64,000 nt of DNA from Minisyncoccus sp023229485 (GTDB taxonomy: Bacteria; Patescibacteriota; Minisyncoccia; Minisyncoccales; Minisyncoccaceae), in NCBI GenBank assembly GCA_041663645.1, contig JBAYMH010000002.1:62001-126000 (forward strand). Reading direction: 5' to 3'. The position numbers were made by a program, and so were the translations under genes. The notes beneath the pieces are model-generated. The model saw only the letters and a list, made by a program, of their open reading frames with translations. It was not told where the DNA came from and did no database searches. Within the stretch, counting starts at the first letter, position 1. Every line of letters starts with the position of its first letter. Positions 36,940-44,946 of this stretch are shown here, one piece after another.

Positions 36940-37053
36940 TTAGTTTTTTTCTTTCTCTTCTTCTTTTTTTCTTGGATGTTCTAAGCATATATCCTCTTTT
37001 TCTTTTGTCGAAATAATTATTTCAGTTGCTGGCCTATATGGCTTGGTACACAT
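36940..37053 (-). CDS. Small charged protein of unknown function
   Basis: A 37-residue frame, MCTKPYRPATEIII... ending in an acidic/basic tail (KKEEEKEKN). It is preceded by AGGGGG at good distance from its ATG, a rare clear Shine-Dalgarno sequence here, and followed by a terminator hairpin. Two Cys are present (residues 2 and about 23). No family is recognised. The ribosome-binding site and terminator are the reasons to believe it. Confidence 0.5.
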   Translation of the reverse strand: MCTKPYRPATEIIISTKEKEDICLEHPRKKEEEKEKN

Positions 37054-37143
37054 TTTTATTCCCCCTAAGAACTAAGTTTAGAATATTCTTTATGAGCATG
37101 GCTGTCTATTATTTTTTACACAACATATTTAAGAGAGTTGTTG

Positions 37144-37183
37144 TTAAATAAAAAAGCCTTCTCTGTTCTAAAAAAAGGAAGGC
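37144..37183 (-). terminator. Terminator of the unassigned structured RNA
   Basis: On the minus strand GCCTTC (37183-37178) pairs with GAAGGC (37161-37156), followed by TTTTTTATTT. It lies just after the structured region and defines the 3' end of the transcript. Confidence 0.75.
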
Positions 37184-37321
37184 GGCTAATCAACCTCTGG
37201 AATCTTGAAATTCCTTTGGTTCATTTCTTCCTGAATTCCGTCGGCGTTAACTATACCGCTGGTGTTCAGGAGGTTTCTTCTGTCGTCGCCGAGAACGGCG
37301 ACACTCGTGTTCGGTGTCATG
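37148..37321 (-). ncRNA. Unassigned structured RNA (candidate) of about 170 nt
   Basis: The transcript would run from about 37321 to 37148, between a perfect promoter and a terminator. It is much richer in G+C than its surroundings. Helices visible by eye (plus coordinates): 37314-37318 with 37300-37304; 37285-37291 with 37296-37302 (7 bp, loop UUCU; competes with the first for three bases); 37270-37275 with 37192-37197 (AACCUC/GAGGUU), enclosing 37265-37269 with 37231-37235 (CUGAA/UUCAG) and 37199-37203 with 37210-37214 (GGAAU/AUUCC). It does not match RNase P, SRP, tmRNA or the long-hairpin plan of 6S RNA. The same strand also contains a 44-codon frame starting at the predicted start site (37320-37186), so a leaderless small protein is the alternative. 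Confidence 0.6.
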
Positions 37322-37326
37322 TCTAA

Positions 37327-37355
37327 ATTATAAAACATATGTTTTACTTTGTCAA
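37327..37355 (-). promoter_or_regulatory. Perfect sigma70-type promoter with internal palindrome
   Basis: On the minus strand TTGACA (37355-37350), a 17-base spacer and TATAAT (37332-37327) match consensus exactly. The spacer holds a 16-base perfect palindrome TAAAACATATGTTTTA (37331-37346), which overlaps the -10 edge and could be a repressor site. The start site should fall at about 37320. Confidence 0.85.
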
Positions 37356-37385
37356 CTATTTTAGAAACATGATATCCAACCCTAC

Positions 37386-37442
37386 GAGGTCCGACCTCAG
37401 GTCGGACCTCACCGCACGCTTTGCCATTTTATGTTCTAATAT
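37386..37442. repeat. GAGGTCCGACCT palindrome element with TTCTAATAT tail
   Basis: The 25-base inverted repeat (37386-37410) is followed by the same GCACGCTTTGCCATTTTATGT block and TTCTAATAT tail as the copies at 4860, 5914 and 10035. It lies between the structured RNA promoter and the rnpB terminator, far from the transposase. Confidence 0.75.
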
Positions 37443-37470
37443 ATTTTATGCGAAAAGTTAAATCTTTAGG

Positions 37471-37508
37471 AAATTTAAAAAAGCAGGAAAGCCTGCTTTT
37501 TTAAATTT
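37471..37508 (-). terminator. Terminator of rnpB
   Basis: A perfect 17-bp inverted repeat (AAATTTAAAAAAGCAGG and complement, loop AAAG) begins just beyond the RNase P RNA 3' end. It is symmetrical and could also act on the plus strand. Confidence 0.85.
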
Positions 37509-37509
37509 A

Positions 37510-37836
37510 GTAATAGACTAGTAAGCCGAATTCTGTTTTAAACAATCATCTATCTGGGATATTAATTACTTAATACCTCAAGCGAACTACTTTTTTCTTT
37601 TCCGAAGAAAAGATTTGTTCTTGCTTCCGGGTAAGAGTTTGGCCGTTTCATCTCAAAGGTTTCCCTAAGAGCTCATCCCAAGGGGATGCTCCTCATTTTT
37701 CAAGTTGGAGCGTCTCTGTTCGCATCTCTTTCGCTGTTAAGCGAATGACGGGGGTTACCCGCTACCTGTTTATTCCTTGTGGGAATGGAAGTTCGGACTT
37801 TCCTCCCTAAAATAGGGCGATTGTTCAATCTATTAC
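37510..37836 (-). ncRNA. rnpB: RNase P RNA
   Basis: Minus-strand RNA that forms the catalytic part of RNase P, which trims tRNA 5' ends. The 5' conserved core GAGGAAAGTCC lies at 37805-37795 and the 3' core CAGAATTCGGCTTA at 37535-37522. The two ends pair (GTAATAGA... at 37836 with ...TCTATTAC at 37510), giving helix P1 and defining limits of about 327 nt. It has its own -35/-10 and terminator, and is divergent from murJ. Confidence 0.93.
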
Positions 37837-37845
37837 AGTAAAAAT

Positions 37846-37874
37846 ATTTTACTTAATTTGTCCAGCTTTGTCAA
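37846..37874 (-). promoter_or_regulatory. rnpB promoter
   Basis: Minus strand: TTGACA (37874-37869), 17-base spacer, TAAAAT (37851-37846), about 10 bases before the RNase P RNA 5' end. It overlaps an in-frame upstream extension of murJ, which supports the later murJ start. Confidence 0.8.
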
Positions 37875-37905
37875 ATATTTTGTTTTAAGCTATGATAAAT
37901 TTACT

Positions 37906-39600
37906 ATGAATATTGGCTTTCAAAAGATTAAAAAAGCTATTAGCTCGAAGCAGTCTACCATAAAAGGGGCAGCAATTCTTTTGGTCGTAACTGTTTTTTT
38001 AAGTAGAATATTGGGATTGGTTAGGGATCGTCTTTTGGCTGGTTCTTTTGGGGCGGGAACCGACCTGGATATATATTTTGCTGCTTTTAGAATTCCTGAT
38101 CTTGTTTTTAATATCCTTTTTGCTGGTGGAGTAGTTGTTTCTTTGCTTCCTATTTTTGCTGAGTATCAGCAGAAAAATAAAAAGGAATCTTGGAAGATTA
38201 TAAATATTATGATAAATTTTTTTCTGATAAGTTTTGTTGTATTTTTTATAATTTTCTTTGCTTTTACTCCACAAATAATATCCTCTACAATTTCAGAATT
38301 TTCTCCTAGTGCTAAGGATGCCACAGTCGCCTTAAGTAGGATGCTTTTTATAAGCGTTTTATTCTTTGGAATATCTTCTATTCTTTCAACGGTTCTTAAT
38401 TATTTTAATCGTTTTGTTGCTTATTCTTTAGCTCCAATTTTTTATAATTTAGGGATTATTTTTGGGATTGTTTTTTTTGTGCCTTACTTCGGTATTTATG
38501 GTGCAGGTATTGGTGTTGTTATTGGATCATTGGCCCATCTTTTGATTCAACTTCCGGTGGCTATAAAATGTGGATTTAAGTATGTGCCAATTTTAGATTT
38601 TAAGCATCCAGCAATTAAAAATCTTTTTACTTTGATGCTACCGAGAGCAATTGCTGCTTCTGCTAGTCAGATAAATTTTATTATCGCCACTGCGATTGCT
38701 GCTGGGGTGGGAACTGGAGCTATTTCAGTATTTTATCTTTCAAATAATCTTAGGTATGTTCCGATTGGTATAGTTGGGATATCTTTTGCAACCGCTGCCT
38801 TTCCTGTTCTTTCGAAATTTTGGGCAGAAGGAAATAAATCTGGATTTTATAAGTCTTTTAATTCTGTTTTTGTGCAAACGCTTTACATAGCTTTACCTAT
38901 TGGATTTTTAATTTTTGTTTTGAGGGAGTCAATTGTTGAAACAATTCTTCGATCTGGTCAATTTGGGTCTGCTTCGATTGAAATTACTGCTGCTTGTCTT
39001 GGAATGTATTTTATTAGCACATTTGCTCAATGCTTAGTCCCACTTATTTTACGTGGATTTTTTAGTCTAAAAGATACAATTACGCCGACTATTATCGCTT
39101 TAGTATTTGTTATTATTTCTTATATTCTTTCCAATGTTTTTGTTTTTGTTTTTCAGGGAAGTAATATGTTGGTAGATAGCGTAAGATTTATTTTTCAAAT
39201 AGATGGGGCTGTTAATCTCAAAGTATTAGGATTAGCATTTGGTTTTAATTTGGCGTTACTTTTGGAATTTTTACTTTTGATATATTTTTTTTATAGAAAG
39301 GTTGGAGATTTTGGAATTAAGGGTGTATTTATTTCTTTTATAAAAATGTTTGTAGCTGGCATAATTATGGCCATTGGGTCTTCCTTTACTCTTTATTTTT
39401 TGAGTAATTATTTTAATCCTATTATAAAAAAAGCTGTTTATTTGCCCGATATCTTTTATTCATTTTCTAATTTATGCTTAACGTCCATTGTTGCTGTTTT
39501 GATTTATTTATTATTCACGGTTATTTTTCACTGTAAAGAGGTTGATTTTTATAAGGATTATGTGTTAAGAAAATTAAAAATACGGAAAAATGAAAATTAG
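37906..39600 (+). CDS. murJ: Lipid II flippase MurJ
   Basis: About 564 residues with 14 or so membrane segments, of the MATE-like MurJ/MviN family that flips lipid II across the membrane. Typical motifs: SRILGLVRDRLLAGSFGAGTDLDIYFAAFRIPD, PRAIAASASQINFI and LSNNLRYVPIGIVGISFATAAFPVLS. A TTG at 37858 would add 16 residues but lies within the rnpB promoter region, so ATG 37906 is preferred. The 3' end overlaps lepA by 11 bases. With murB and the fts genes it supports an ordinary peptidoglycan pathway. Confidence 0.92.
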   Translation: MNIGFQKIKKAISSKQSTIKGAAILLVVTVFLSRILGLVRDRLLAGSFGAGTDLDIYFAAFRIPDLVFNILFAGGVVVSLLPIFAEYQQKNKKESWKIINIMINFFLISFVVFFIIFFAFTPQIISSTISEFSPSAKDATVALSRMLFISVLFFGISSILSTVLNYFNRFVAYSLAPIFYNLGIIFGIVFFVPYFGIYGAGIGVVIGSLAHLLIQLPVAIKCGFKYVPILDFKHPAIKNLFTLMLPRAIAASASQINFIIATAIAAGVGTGAISVFYLSNNLRYVPIGIVGISFATAAFPVLSKFWAEGNKSGFYKSFNSVFVQTLYIALPIGFLIFVLRESIVETILRSGQFGSASIEITAACLGMYFISTFAQCLVPLILRGFFSLKDTITPTIIALVFVIISYILSNVFVFVFQGSNMLVDSVRFIFQIDGAVNLKVLGLAFGFNLALLLEFLLLIYFFYRKVGDFGIKGVFISFIKMFVAGIIMAIGSSFTLYFLSNYFNPIIKKAVYLPDIFYSFSNLCLTSIVAVLIYLLFTVIFHCKEVDFYKDYVLRKLKIRKNEN

Positions 39601-41374
39601 AAATTTTGTCATTATTAGTCATATTGATCATGGAAAATCTACCTTAGCCGATAGACTTCTTGAGATTACTGGAACTATTCAAAAGGGTAAAATGCAAGCT
39701 CAGTTTTTAGATTCAATGGATTTGGAAAGAGAGAAGGGGATTACGATAAAGATGACTCCAGTAAAAATGAATTATACAGCGAAGAATGGTGAGTCAATGA
39801 TATTAAATCTCATTGATACTCCTGGACATATTGATTTTAATTATGAAGTTTCGAGAAGTTTGGCGGCCGTAGAAGGAGCGATACTTCTTGTTGATGCAAC
39901 AAAAGGAATACAGGCCCAAACGATTACTAATCTTGATTTAGCAAAAAAAGAGGGATTGGTAATTATTCCAGTTATCAACAAAATTGATTCTCCTCAGGCA
40001 AGACCAGACGAAATTAAATTGGAAATAGCTTCTTTTTTAGATGTTGACATGGATGATATATTTTCTATTTCTGCAAAAACTGGTGAGAATGTTCCAGAAC
40101 TTTTAGAAAGAGTAATAGAAGAGGTTCCTTCTCCAGAGATTGAAGTTGATAAACCTTTTAAAGCTTTAATTTTTGACTCAAAGTATGATTCATTTTTAGG
40201 AGTAGTTTCTTTTATTAGGGTAATGGAGGGAAGAATAAGGTCTGGGCAAAAAATTTCTCTTATAAATTCTAAAGCTCAAAGCGTCGTTAAAGAACTTGGT
40301 GTTTTTAGGCCTAATATGGTTTCGATTGATGAGCTTTCGGCGGGAGAAATTGGATATATTGCTACGGGAATAAAAGATCCAGAAAAAATACGTATTGGAG
40401 ATACGATTGTTTTTTCTGGGAATGAAAATACACTTGTCGCACTAGAGGGATATAAGGATCCAGAACCAAAGCTTTTTATTTCTATGTATCCTCACGATCA
40501 AGATGATTTTGAAATATTAAAAGTTGCCTTATCAAAACTAAAATTAAATGATTCTGCTCTTTTTTATCAACATCAAAATTTTCACATTTTTGGTAGAGGT
40601 TTTCTTTGTGGTTTTTTGGGAACATTACATACCGAGATTACAATGGAAAGGCTAAGGAGGGAATACGATCTTGATTTAATAATTGGAGCTCCCCAAGTAA
40701 GATACAAGGCTTTTGATTCAAAGGATCAAGAGGTGGTTATATATAATTCGGTTAATTGGTCCGATTCTTTTAAGGGTTTTTCTGAGCCATGGGCTGAAAT
40801 TAAGATAATTATTGGGGAATCTTATCTTGGTAGGGTTTACGATTTTTTAAGTGAGATTGAAGGAATTCATAAAGAGTCGTATCCTTTTGGAGCAGGAAGA
40901 TATATTTTAATTTATGAAATGCCTTTGAGGGAAATTATTGGGAAATTTTATGAAAAGCTTTTGAATATTACTCAAGGGTATGCTTCTTTAACTTATAAAG
41001 AATTGGAATATCGCCCTGCTGATTTAGTAAAATTGGAGATTTGGATAAATGGGGAGAGAGAAGAAGCCTTGTCTAGAATAGTTCCAAGTAATCGATCTTA
41101 TGAGGATGCAAAAAAATTAACCGAAAAATTAAAAGATCTTTTACCAAGACAAGCCTTTGCTGTTCCAATTCAAGGAAAAATTGGAGGAAAGATTATTGCA
41201 AGAGAAACTATTAGTGCTACACGAAAAGATGTTTTGGCTCATTTATATGGAGGCGATTATACTAGAAAAAGAAAATTGCTTGAAAAACAGAAAAAAGGAA
41301 AGTCTGAATTAAAAGAAAAAGGAGATATGAGAATCCCCCCCGACGTCTTTTTAAAGGTTTTTGAAACGGATTAG
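39590..41374 (+). CDS. lepA: Elongation factor 4 (LepA)
   Basis: A 594-residue translational GTPase that back-translocates or rescues stalled ribosomes. G1 reads SHIDHGKSTLADRLL, G3 DTPGHIDF, G4 NKIDSPQA, and the LepA-specific C-terminal domain shows GGKIIARETISATRKDVLAHLYGGDYTRKRKLLEKQKKGK. It overlaps the 3' end of murJ (ATGAAAATTAG), so the two are translationally coupled. Confidence 0.96.
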   Translation: MKIRNFVIISHIDHGKSTLADRLLEITGTIQKGKMQAQFLDSMDLEREKGITIKMTPVKMNYTAKNGESMILNLIDTPGHIDFNYEVSRSLAAVEGAILLVDATKGIQAQTITNLDLAKKEGLVIIPVINKIDSPQARPDEIKLEIASFLDVDMDDIFSISAKTGENVPELLERVIEEVPSPEIEVDKPFKALIFDSKYDSFLGVVSFIRVMEGRIRSGQKISLINSKAQSVVKELGVFRPNMVSIDELSAGEIGYIATGIKDPEKIRIGDTIVFSGNENTLVALEGYKDPEPKLFISMYPHDQDDFEILKVALSKLKLNDSALFYQHQNFHIFGRGFLCGFLGTLHTEITMERLRREYDLDLIIGAPQVRYKAFDSKDQEVVIYNSVNWSDSFKGFSEPWAEIKIIIGESYLGRVYDFLSEIEGIHKESYPFGAGRYILIYEMPLREIIGKFYEKLLNITQGYASLTYKELEYRPADLVKLEIWINGEREEALSRIVPSNRSYEDAKKLTEKLKDLLPRQAFAVPIQGKIGGKIIARETISATRKDVLAHLYGGDYTRKRKLLEKQKKGKSELKEKGDMRIPPDVFLKVFETD

Positions 41375-41407
41375 AAAATTAATATATTTAGTGATATAAT
41401 ATTTTCA

Positions 41408-41509
41408 TTACCAGCTTACTATTGAAAGAATAGTAGAGATAATTATTAAAATTACGATAACTATTGTAAAGAATCTAGTTATTTTTTTCTTAGTTTTATG
41501 ATTAGCCAT
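41408..41509 (-). CDS. Tiny single-span membrane protein
   Basis: A 33-residue minus-strand frame: basic start (MANHKTKKKITRFF), then one hydrophobic helix (TIVIVILIIISTILSIV) and a final SW. The layout resembles the small DUF4044-type membrane proteins of Firmicutes, but I cannot prove kinship. It occupies the otherwise empty gap between lepA and ftsB on the opposite strand. The clear positive-inside membrane plan is the main support. Confidence 0.45.
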   Translation of the reverse strand: MANHKTKKKITRFFTIVIVILIIISTILSIVSW

Positions 41510-41525
41510 GTTGTTTATTTTGTTT

Positions 41526-41531
41526 TATAAT
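41526..41531 (+). promoter_or_regulatory. -10 box immediately before ftsB
   Basis: TATAAT ends eight bases before the ftsB ATG at 41540, so transcription would begin at or within a base or two of the start codon (leaderless). No clear -35 is seen. Confidence 0.5.
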
Positions 41532-41539
41532 ATGAATAT

Positions 41540-41965
41540 ATGTTAGCAAAAAAAGGCAAAAAAAGAAAGGTCAAAAAAGCAAAAACAAAGCAGGTGTTGC
41601 CAAAGGTTTTTGGCACCATTTTTGTTCTTTTTGCCGTATATTTATTGTATACGAATATTATGATTTTTGTTGAGAGATTGAAGATAAGCTCTAACTATAA
41701 GGATTTAGATACGACCGCATCAAGTCTATTAAAAGAAAAGGAGATATTAAAAATGCAGCTAGGCGAAACTTATAGTGATGAATATTTGGAAAGAGTTGCT
41801 CGAGAAGAATTAGGACTTCAGAAAGAAGGGGAAAAAATAGTTGTTATTAAAAAGGCCGACGAAGAAGGTGTAAAAAATGAAGGTATTGAAAATAAAAATT
41901 CTGGTCCTTTAGATGAATTATTTAAATGGGTATCTGAACGATTTAATTTTTTTTCACTGAAATGA
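41540..41965 (+). CDS. ftsB: Septum formation initiator (FtsB/DivIC-like)
   Basis: A 141-residue bitopic division protein: Lys-rich cytoplasmic start (about 1-20), one membrane segment (about 24-45), a coiled coil (about 55-80) and the family ending EYLERVAREELGLQKEGEKIVVI. It links the early divisome to septal wall synthesis. It lies in a cluster with prfB, ftsE and ftsX, and its TGA stop is 5 bases before tRNA-Thr. The C-terminal tail (about 115-141) is not typical. FtsL and DivIC are similar in build, so the exact orthologue is uncertain. Confidence 0.8.
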   Translation: MLAKKGKKRKVKKAKTKQVLPKVFGTIFVLFAVYLLYTNIMIFVERLKISSNYKDLDTTASSLLKEKEILKMQLGETYSDEYLERVAREELGLQKEGEKIVVIKKADEEGVKNEGIENKNSGPLDELFKWVSERFNFFSLK

Positions 41966-41970
41966 TTTGT

Positions 41971-42042
41971 GCCAGAGTGGCTTAATGGTAAAGCAGCTCT
42001 TTCGTAAAGAGAAGATTGTGAGTTCGATTCTCGCCTCTGGCT
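41971..42042 (+). tRNA. tRNA-Thr (anticodon CGT)
   Basis: The acceptor arms GCCAGAG and CTCTGGC pair over 7 bp. The D arm GCTT..AAGC, anticodon loop TTCGTAA (anticodon CGT, reads ACG) and T arm GTGAG-TTCGATT-CTCGC are all present. The length is 72 and no CCA is encoded. The outermost anticodon-stem pair is G-A, a mild irregularity. It lies between ftsB and prfB on the same strand. Confidence 0.9.
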
Positions 42043-42064
42043 CAGTAATGAGCTTGAAATAAAT

Positions 42065-43163
42065 ATGTCCATAGATAAAAAAATAATTGAAGAATTAAAA
42101 AACCGGGTCCTCTTTTTAGAGGACCATCTTTGACATTTCAACTGCTCGGAAAAGGGTTATTTTTTTGAAACAAGAAACTCAATCAAATGATTTATGGCAA
42201 GACAAAAATAGAGCTATTGAATTATCAAAAGAGCTTTATGACGGCGAAGAAAAAATATTATTTTTTGAAGAATTAAAAAAAGAAATTCTTGAATTGGAGG
42301 AGTTGTTAGAACTAAGTAATGAAAGTGATGAAATTGGTTTTGAATTAGAAAAAAGGATACTAATCATTAATAAAAAAATAAAGAATAAAGAAATAGAATC
42401 TTATTTTGAAGGAAAATATGACAAAGGAAATGCGATTCTTTCTATTTATTCTGGGGCAGGCGGGCAAGATGCCCAAGATTGGGTGCAAATGCTTTTTAGA
42501 ATGTATGGCCGATATTGTGAACGAAAAGATTTTAAAGTTTTAATAATCGATGAAGCTTTTGGAGAATGTGGAGATAATGGAAGGGACGGGTTAAAATCGG
42601 TAACAATAGAGGTGTCTGGTAAATTTGCTTATGGATTACTTAAAAAAGAAACTGGCGTGCATAGACTAGTAAGACTGTCTCCTTTTTCTGCTCAGAAGCT
42701 AAGACATACTTCTTTTGCACTGGTGGAAATTTTACCAGAAATAAGTGATAATGAAGATATAGGACTTCGTAGCGAAGATATAAAATTTGATTTTTATAAA
42801 GCATCAGGTCCAGGGGGACAGTATGTAAACAAGAGGGAATCGGCGGTAAGAATTACTCATATACCAACGGGTATAACTGTTACTTGTCAGTCGGAAAGAC
42901 TTCAAGGAAGTAATAAGGATAAAGCATTAAAAGTATTATCTTCACGGCTTTATCAATATAGCCTTGAAAGTAAAGTAAAGGAATTATCTAGAATAAAAGG
43001 CGATAAAATTTCTGCTAGTTGGGGGAATCAAATAAGGTCATATGTATTGCATCCTTATAAATTAGTAAAAGATTTAAGAACTGGGGTAGAATCAACTAAT
43101 CCAGATGATGTTTTAGATGGTAATATAGACCAGTTCATAGAAGAAGAAATAAAACAAAAATAA
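42065..43163 (+). CDS. prfB: Peptide chain release factor 2, with programmed +1 frameshift
   Basis: Release factor for UGA and UAA stops. Translation starts at ATG 42065, runs 22 codons to CTT TGA at 42128-42133 and must shift +1 (CUU-UGA-C) to enter the long frame, which contains GGQYVNKRESAVRITH with the catalytic GGQ and HRLVRLSPF. The codon-recognition motif is not the canonical SPF alone, but the overall match to RF2 is clear. A TTG at 42165 would open the second frame alone but would drop the N-terminal helix (EDHLDISTARKRVIFL). The gene starts 22 bases after tRNA-Thr and ends just before ftsE. Autoregulation by UGA recognition is the known role of such a site. Confidence 0.93.
42106..42134 (+). 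promoter_or_regulatory. prfB frameshift site with preceding hairpin
   Basis: The slippery CTTTGAC is at 42128-42134, identical to the bacterial RF2 site. GAGGA (42119-42123) acts as the internal Shine-Dalgarno-like element, slightly farther away than in E. coli. A 7-bp hairpin (GGTCCTC 42106-42112, GAGGACC 42119-42125) ends two bases before the slip codon and contains that element in its 3' arm. Confidence 0.85.
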
Positions 43164-43164
43164 T

Positions 43165-43860
43165 ATGATAGAATTTAAACAAGTTTCTAAGGATTATATT
43201 TCTAATATTGGCAAAGAAGTAAAGCCTGCTCTTCGAGAGGTTTCTTTTACTGTAAAAGATGGAGAATTTATAACTCTTTGTGGCCGTTCTGGTGCTGGAA
43301 AAACAACTATTTTGAAAATGATTACTTGCGAAGAAAAGCCTACGAGCGGATCAGTTATTTTTTATGGACAAGATACTTCTGAGATAAAACGAAAAGATGC
43401 TTATGGGATTCGTCAACAATTAGGCTTTATTTTTCAAGATTTTAAATTATTACCTTATAAAACAGTTTTTGAAAACGTGTCCTACGCATTAGAAGTAACT
43501 AATCAGGATATGAAAAATTCAAAGGATGATGTAATGAAGGTTTTGGATCTTGTTGGTCTTATGAGAAAAGTAAATCGTTTTCCTAAAGAGCTATCTGGCG
43601 GTGAACAACAGCGAGTTTCTATTGCAAGGGCGTTGATTCATCGCCCAAAAATAATATTAGCCGATGAACCAACTGGAAATTTAGATCCTTATCATTCTCG
43701 TGATATAATGAAGGTGCTTATGAAAATAAATGAGGCTGGTTCTACAATTATCCTATCTACTCATAATAAAGATATAGTAAATAATATTAAGAAAAGAGTT
43801 ATTACTATTGATGACGGAAGAATAACAAGGGATGAAGAAAACGGAATGTTTTTTATCTAA
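43165..43860 (+). CDS. ftsE: Cell division ATP-binding protein FtsE
   Basis: A 231-residue ABC ATPase: Walker A GRSGAGKTT, Q-loop FIFQDFKLL, signature LSGGEQQRVSIARAL, Walker B IILADEPTGNLD, H-loop STHNK. With FtsX it transmits ATP hydrolysis across the membrane to activate peptidoglycan hydrolases at the septum. It begins one base after the prfB stop and three bases before ftsX, so it is part of a tight operon. Confidence 0.94.
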   Translation: MIEFKQVSKDYISNIGKEVKPALREVSFTVKDGEFITLCGRSGAGKTTILKMITCEEKPTSGSVIFYGQDTSEIKRKDAYGIRQQLGFIFQDFKLLPYKTVFENVSYALEVTNQDMKNSKDDVMKVLDLVGLMRKVNRFPKELSGGEQQRVSIARALIHRPKIILADEPTGNLDPYHSRDIMKVLMKINEAGSTIILSTHNKDIVNNIKKRVITIDDGRITRDEENGMFFI

Positions 43861-43863
43861 ATT

Positions 43864-44805
43864 ATGAAGACTAAAATAAATTTATTAAAATCAGATAAAA
43901 TGTTAAATTTTATTAAAAAAATTATTCAGGGAGGATGGAAAAATTTTAGAAGACAAGGATTTTTAAGTTTTGCTACGGCATTGATTATTTTTGTTGTTGT
44001 GCTTCTTGGTTCATCTCTTTTTATTTTTGAAGGAGGGGTAAAGTTTTTTTCAGAAAAAATAAGGGATAAGATTGATGTTTCGGTTTATTTTAAAGAGAGT
44101 GTGGATCGAGAGACTATTTTGGATTTAAAGAGTCAGGTTGAAAAAATGCCAGAAGTTAGATCAATAGAATATATTTCTCCTGAGGATGCTTATGCTATTT
44201 TTTCAAAAAGTCATGAAGGTGATGATTTTTCAAGATCATTACAGGCAATACAAGTAAATCCTTTTTTAGCTTCTTTAAAAATTAAAACAAATTTTCCGGA
44301 ACAATATACAGTTGTAGCAGATTTTTTTAAAAAAGAGGAAGTAGCTCCTTATGTTAGAGATGTAAATGATCATAAAAGAGGATTGATTATTGAAAAATTT
44401 TCAAAAATAGCTACTAATATAGAAAATATTGGACTTATTGCAACGATTATCTTAAGTCTTATTGCTATAGTAATTACTTATAATACCGTTAGATTAAGTA
44501 TCCATTCGCAAAGAATTGAGATAGAGGTTATGCATTTGGTGGGTGCAAAAAATAATCTTGTCCGTGGACCATTTTTAGTTCAGGGAATGCTTTCTGGTTT
44601 TTTTGCTTCATTTCTTGCTTTTATTGTTTCTCTTATTGTAATCTTTTGTTTGAAGGATAAGATTTTTGTTATTACGGACGGGTTTGACATTTCGGCTATT
44701 TATATGGCAAACTTGTCATTAGTTATTTTGTTGCAATTTGGTCTTGGAATTGGGCTTGGATTGGTTTCTAGCTATATTGCAACGAAAAAATATTTGAAAG
44801 ATTAA
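43864..44805 (+). CDS. ftsX: Cell division permease-like protein FtsX
   Basis: A 313-residue membrane protein: one N-terminal membrane segment (LSFATALIIFVVVLLGSSLF), an extracytoplasmic domain with IDVSVYFKESVDRETILDLKSQV and VRSIEYISPEDAY, then three C-terminal segments with EIEVMHLVGAKNNLVRGPFLVQGMLSG. This is the standard FtsX plan. An internal Met at 43900 is a possible alternative start. tRNA-Gln follows 24 bases downstream. Confidence 0.92.
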   Translation: MKTKINLLKSDKMLNFIKKIIQGGWKNFRRQGFLSFATALIIFVVVLLGSSLFIFEGGVKFFSEKIRDKIDVSVYFKESVDRETILDLKSQVEKMPEVRSIEYISPEDAYAIFSKSHEGDDFSRSLQAIQVNPFLASLKIKTNFPEQYTVVADFFKKEEVAPYVRDVNDHKRGLIIEKFSKIATNIENIGLIATIILSLIAIVITYNTVRLSIHSQRIEIEVMHLVGAKNNLVRGPFLVQGMLSGFFASFLAFIVSLIVIFCLKDKIFVITDGFDISAIYMANLSLVILLQFGLGIGLGLVSSYIATKKYLKD

Positions 44806-44829
44806 TTTTAGCGGATTTATCCGCTTTAG

Positions 44830-44900
44830 TGCGGGATCTGCTAATGGTAGGCAAAAGGACTCTGAATCCTTGAATCTTGGTTCGAATCCAAGTCCCGCAA
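44830..44900 (+). tRNA. tRNA-Gln (anticodon CTG)
   Basis: Acceptor TGCGGGA/TCCCGCA (7 bp), D arm TGCT..GGCA, anticodon stem AAGGA/TCCTT with loop CTCTGAA (anticodon CTG, reads CAG), T arm CTTGG-TTCGAAT-CCAAG. The length is 71, U1-A72 as expected for tRNA-Gln, and no CCA is encoded. Its 3' end, GAATCCAAGT, is copied twice in the repeat just downstream. Confidence 0.9.
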
Positions 44901-44904
44901 CATA

Positions 44905-44946
44905 AAAACTAAAGCACCCCATAAAGGGGTGCTTTAGTTTTTAGTT
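44905..44946 (+). terminator. Strong terminator after tRNA-Gln
   Basis: A 16-bp perfect stem (AAAACTAAAGCACCCC with its complement, loop ATAAA) is followed by Ts. The right arm is also the start of the first 119-bp repeat unit. Confidence 0.85.

Noticed and set aside
37186..37320. 44-codon frame as the main product of the new transcript
   Set aside because: It begins at the predicted start site and cannot be excluded, but the nested helices and local G+C enrichment are better explained by RNA. Kept as an alternative under the ncRNA call.
37858..37905. TTG start for murJ
   Set aside because: The region carries the divergent rnpB promoter and the extra residues are not typical of MurJ.
44719..44922. 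Minus-strand frame overlapping tRNA-Gln (contains GFEPRF)
   Set aside because: This is the well-known spurious peptide produced by reading a tRNA gene backwards.
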